From Blastomyces gilchristii SLH14081 (taxonomy: Eukaryota; Ascomycota; Eurotiomycetes; Onygenales; Ajellomycetaceae): a stretch of DNA of 64,000 nucleotides. The position numbers were made by a program, and so were the translations under genes. The notes beneath the pieces were generated by a model. It did not search any database. It worked only from the letters and a program-made list of their open reading frames with translations, and had not been told where the DNA came from. The stretch is from NCBI RefSeq assembly GCF_000003855.2, contig NW_003101675.1, positions 641,728 through 705,727 of the forward strand, written 5' to 3'. Shown here piece by piece: positions 63,010 to 64,000 of this stretch; the stretch's first letter is position 1; every line of letters starts with the position of its first letter.

Positions 63010-63020
63010 TTTATCTGTTC
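63010..63020. repeat. Target-site duplication of SINE, left
   Basis: TTTATCTGTTC, identical to 63398-63408. Confidence 0.85.
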
Positions 63021-63397
63021 ATTATTATTATTATTATTATTATTCTTTCATTATACTTATATGCAAGCGGAGCTTATAATGAGTCCTTGCGTGATGTTAA
63101 ATACAGGTCAAGTGTTGATTATACAGAAGGAAATACAGATGTTAAGATAATGTCAAGATAACAAGAACATAGAAACATACAAAGAAGTAACAATTAGATA
63201 CATGCAATAATAACTTCTCAGCTCAGAAACATAGAGCAATTTATGAAAGTAATTTATACATCTCTGTATTTATTAGAAATCTGAGATGCTTGAGTTCTGA
63301 ATTTAATGTATTCTCTGCGGGGTTTGAACTCACATATCTTAGTTTCTCACATCAAGGTGCTACTAAGTGACTATATTAATTATTCAGTCACTGAGGC
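63021..63397 (-). mobile_element. tRNA-derived SINE, 377 bp, AAT tail
   Basis: On the minus strand it begins GCCTCAGTGACTGAATAATT directly after the 11-bp duplication. This can be read as a G-to-A-decayed A box. The B box GAGTTCAAACCCCGC is at 63317-63331 (reverse). The body has no ORF, and the element ends GAAAG(AAT)n at 63021-63055. The AAT tail resembles the LINE tail, but the 3' body sequence does not match the LINE seen here, so its partner may be another LINE. Confidence 0.8.
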
Positions 63398-63408
63398 TTT
63401 ATCTGTTC
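63398..63408. repeat. Target-site duplication of SINE, right
   Basis: TTTATCTGTTC, identical to 63010-63020. Confidence 0.85.
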
Positions 63409-63912
63409 AATTTCTATATTTAATATCAAAAACTCTTCAAATGTTCTTATATATAAACTTTAAATAGAGCTTCTTTTGAGATTTGAAGATATATTATTTA
63501 TTCTTTTTTTGTTAAAAAAATACTGTCTTGCAGTATTATGAGAGAGTTGAGATTCAGATTTTGAAAATGTGAGAAATATGAATAGAGATTAAAATTAATA
63601 CTTCTTAAAATAAAGAATAAGATACTATTGATTTTAAGCAGAGAGTGTAAAAAATTTTTAAAAGCATTTTGAGAAATATTTCTTAGAATTCTGATGCTTT
63701 CAATGATAGATAATAAAGAATATGATTGAGTAAAACAGTTTCAAAAGTTGAGATATAAATAGAAAAGAGTGTTTTTTTCTTATATAAGCTTAAAATTGTA
63801 TTGATAATAGTTTTAGAGTGCTCTTTTCTCAACTTCTTAAGCTTGAAAGTTATATTTTTAAGTTATAAAGTGAAAGTTAAATGATGAAGATATTTTGAAA
63901 GAGAGAGATTAT
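63409..63912. other. AT-rich decayed DNA
   Basis: No gene or element recognised. Short inverted repeat ACTGTCTTGCAGT near 63523-63535. Confidence 0.4.
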
Positions 63913-64000
63913 ATGCGGAGTTCTCAGCACGGTGTCATCAAAACTTCACTACAACAACCGCTCCACCACGAACTCGCTCGATTTTTCGAATAAGAACCCG
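63913..64000 (-). repeat. Less-mutated copy of the repeat at about 1930-1977
   Basis: The last 45 bases or so (CTCGCTCGATTTTTCGAATA region) match 1935-1977, with CG where that copy has CA or TG. The repeat continues beyond the window. Confidence 0.55.

Noticed and set aside
1..64000. CRISPR arrays, bacterial operons, ribosomal RNA genes or complete tRNA genes
   Set aside because: None seen. The only tRNA-like segments are the heads of the two retroposons, and neither folds into a convincing full tRNA by eye.

Overview
This looks like a fungal nuclear window, most likely a filamentous or dimorphic ascomycete. A small GC-normal gene island (about 49.6-58.3 kb) lies between long AT-rich tracts made almost entirely of dead, nested transposable elements. 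Decay is by C-to-T/G-to-A transition: CG, CC and GG are almost absent, tryptophan codons have become TGA, and arginine codons have become TGT/TGC. This is the signature of repeat-induced point mutation (RIP). Such AT-isochores full of Gypsy elements are known in Onygenales such as Blastomyces and in some Dothideomycetes. The Onygenales guess is inference only.

Layout. 1-601: chromodomain tail and LTR of a Gypsy family (family G1). 602-3469: unassigned decayed DNA with small repeats. 3470-9580: near full-length Tad1/I-like LINE with 53-bp tandem repeats upstream of ORF1. It is inserted in the LTR of a minus-strand G1 element (to 15055), which itself interrupts a second chromodomain Gypsy, B (pol 15056-17984). 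17985-20292: remainder of B and unassigned decayed ORFs. 20293-42166: a nest of 8.2-kb Gypsy elements of a second family (family Y). W (fragment) holds a 5'-truncated LINE copy with a 14-bp target duplication. X (minus strand, 23688-41211) is interrupted by a composite tRNA-headed, LINE-tailed retroposon, which is in turn interrupted by Y (plus strand, 32214-40443). 42169-42440: decayed G1 LTR. 42474-49145: complete G1 element D with 5-bp target duplication, carrying a 1-kb inverted-repeat DNA element in its integrase. D lies inside V, another Y-family remnant whose LTR ends at 49632 and marks the start of the gene island.

The gene island carries one confidently identified gene, a CDC25-type Ras guanine-nucleotide exchange factor (SH3, RasGEF N and RasGEF catalytic domains, one 53-bp intron). 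In this sequence the reading frame is broken by one base at a run of A inside the catalytic domain. It would act at the plasma membrane, loading Ras with GTP. From about 59 kb the window returns to AT-rich decayed DNA with a DNA transposon (about 59.99-62.29 kb, inverted ends) and a small tRNA-derived SINE (63021-63397) with an 11-bp target duplication and an AAT-repeat tail.

Points of most interest: the two tRNA-headed retroposons; a group of ORFs encoded antisense between pol and the 3' LTR in three copies of family Y; the arm-order T-M-T'-M' inverted element; the RasGEF frameshift; and CpG-rich LTRs on otherwise RIP-destroyed bodies. Coordinates of repeats were counted by hand and may be off by a few bases.
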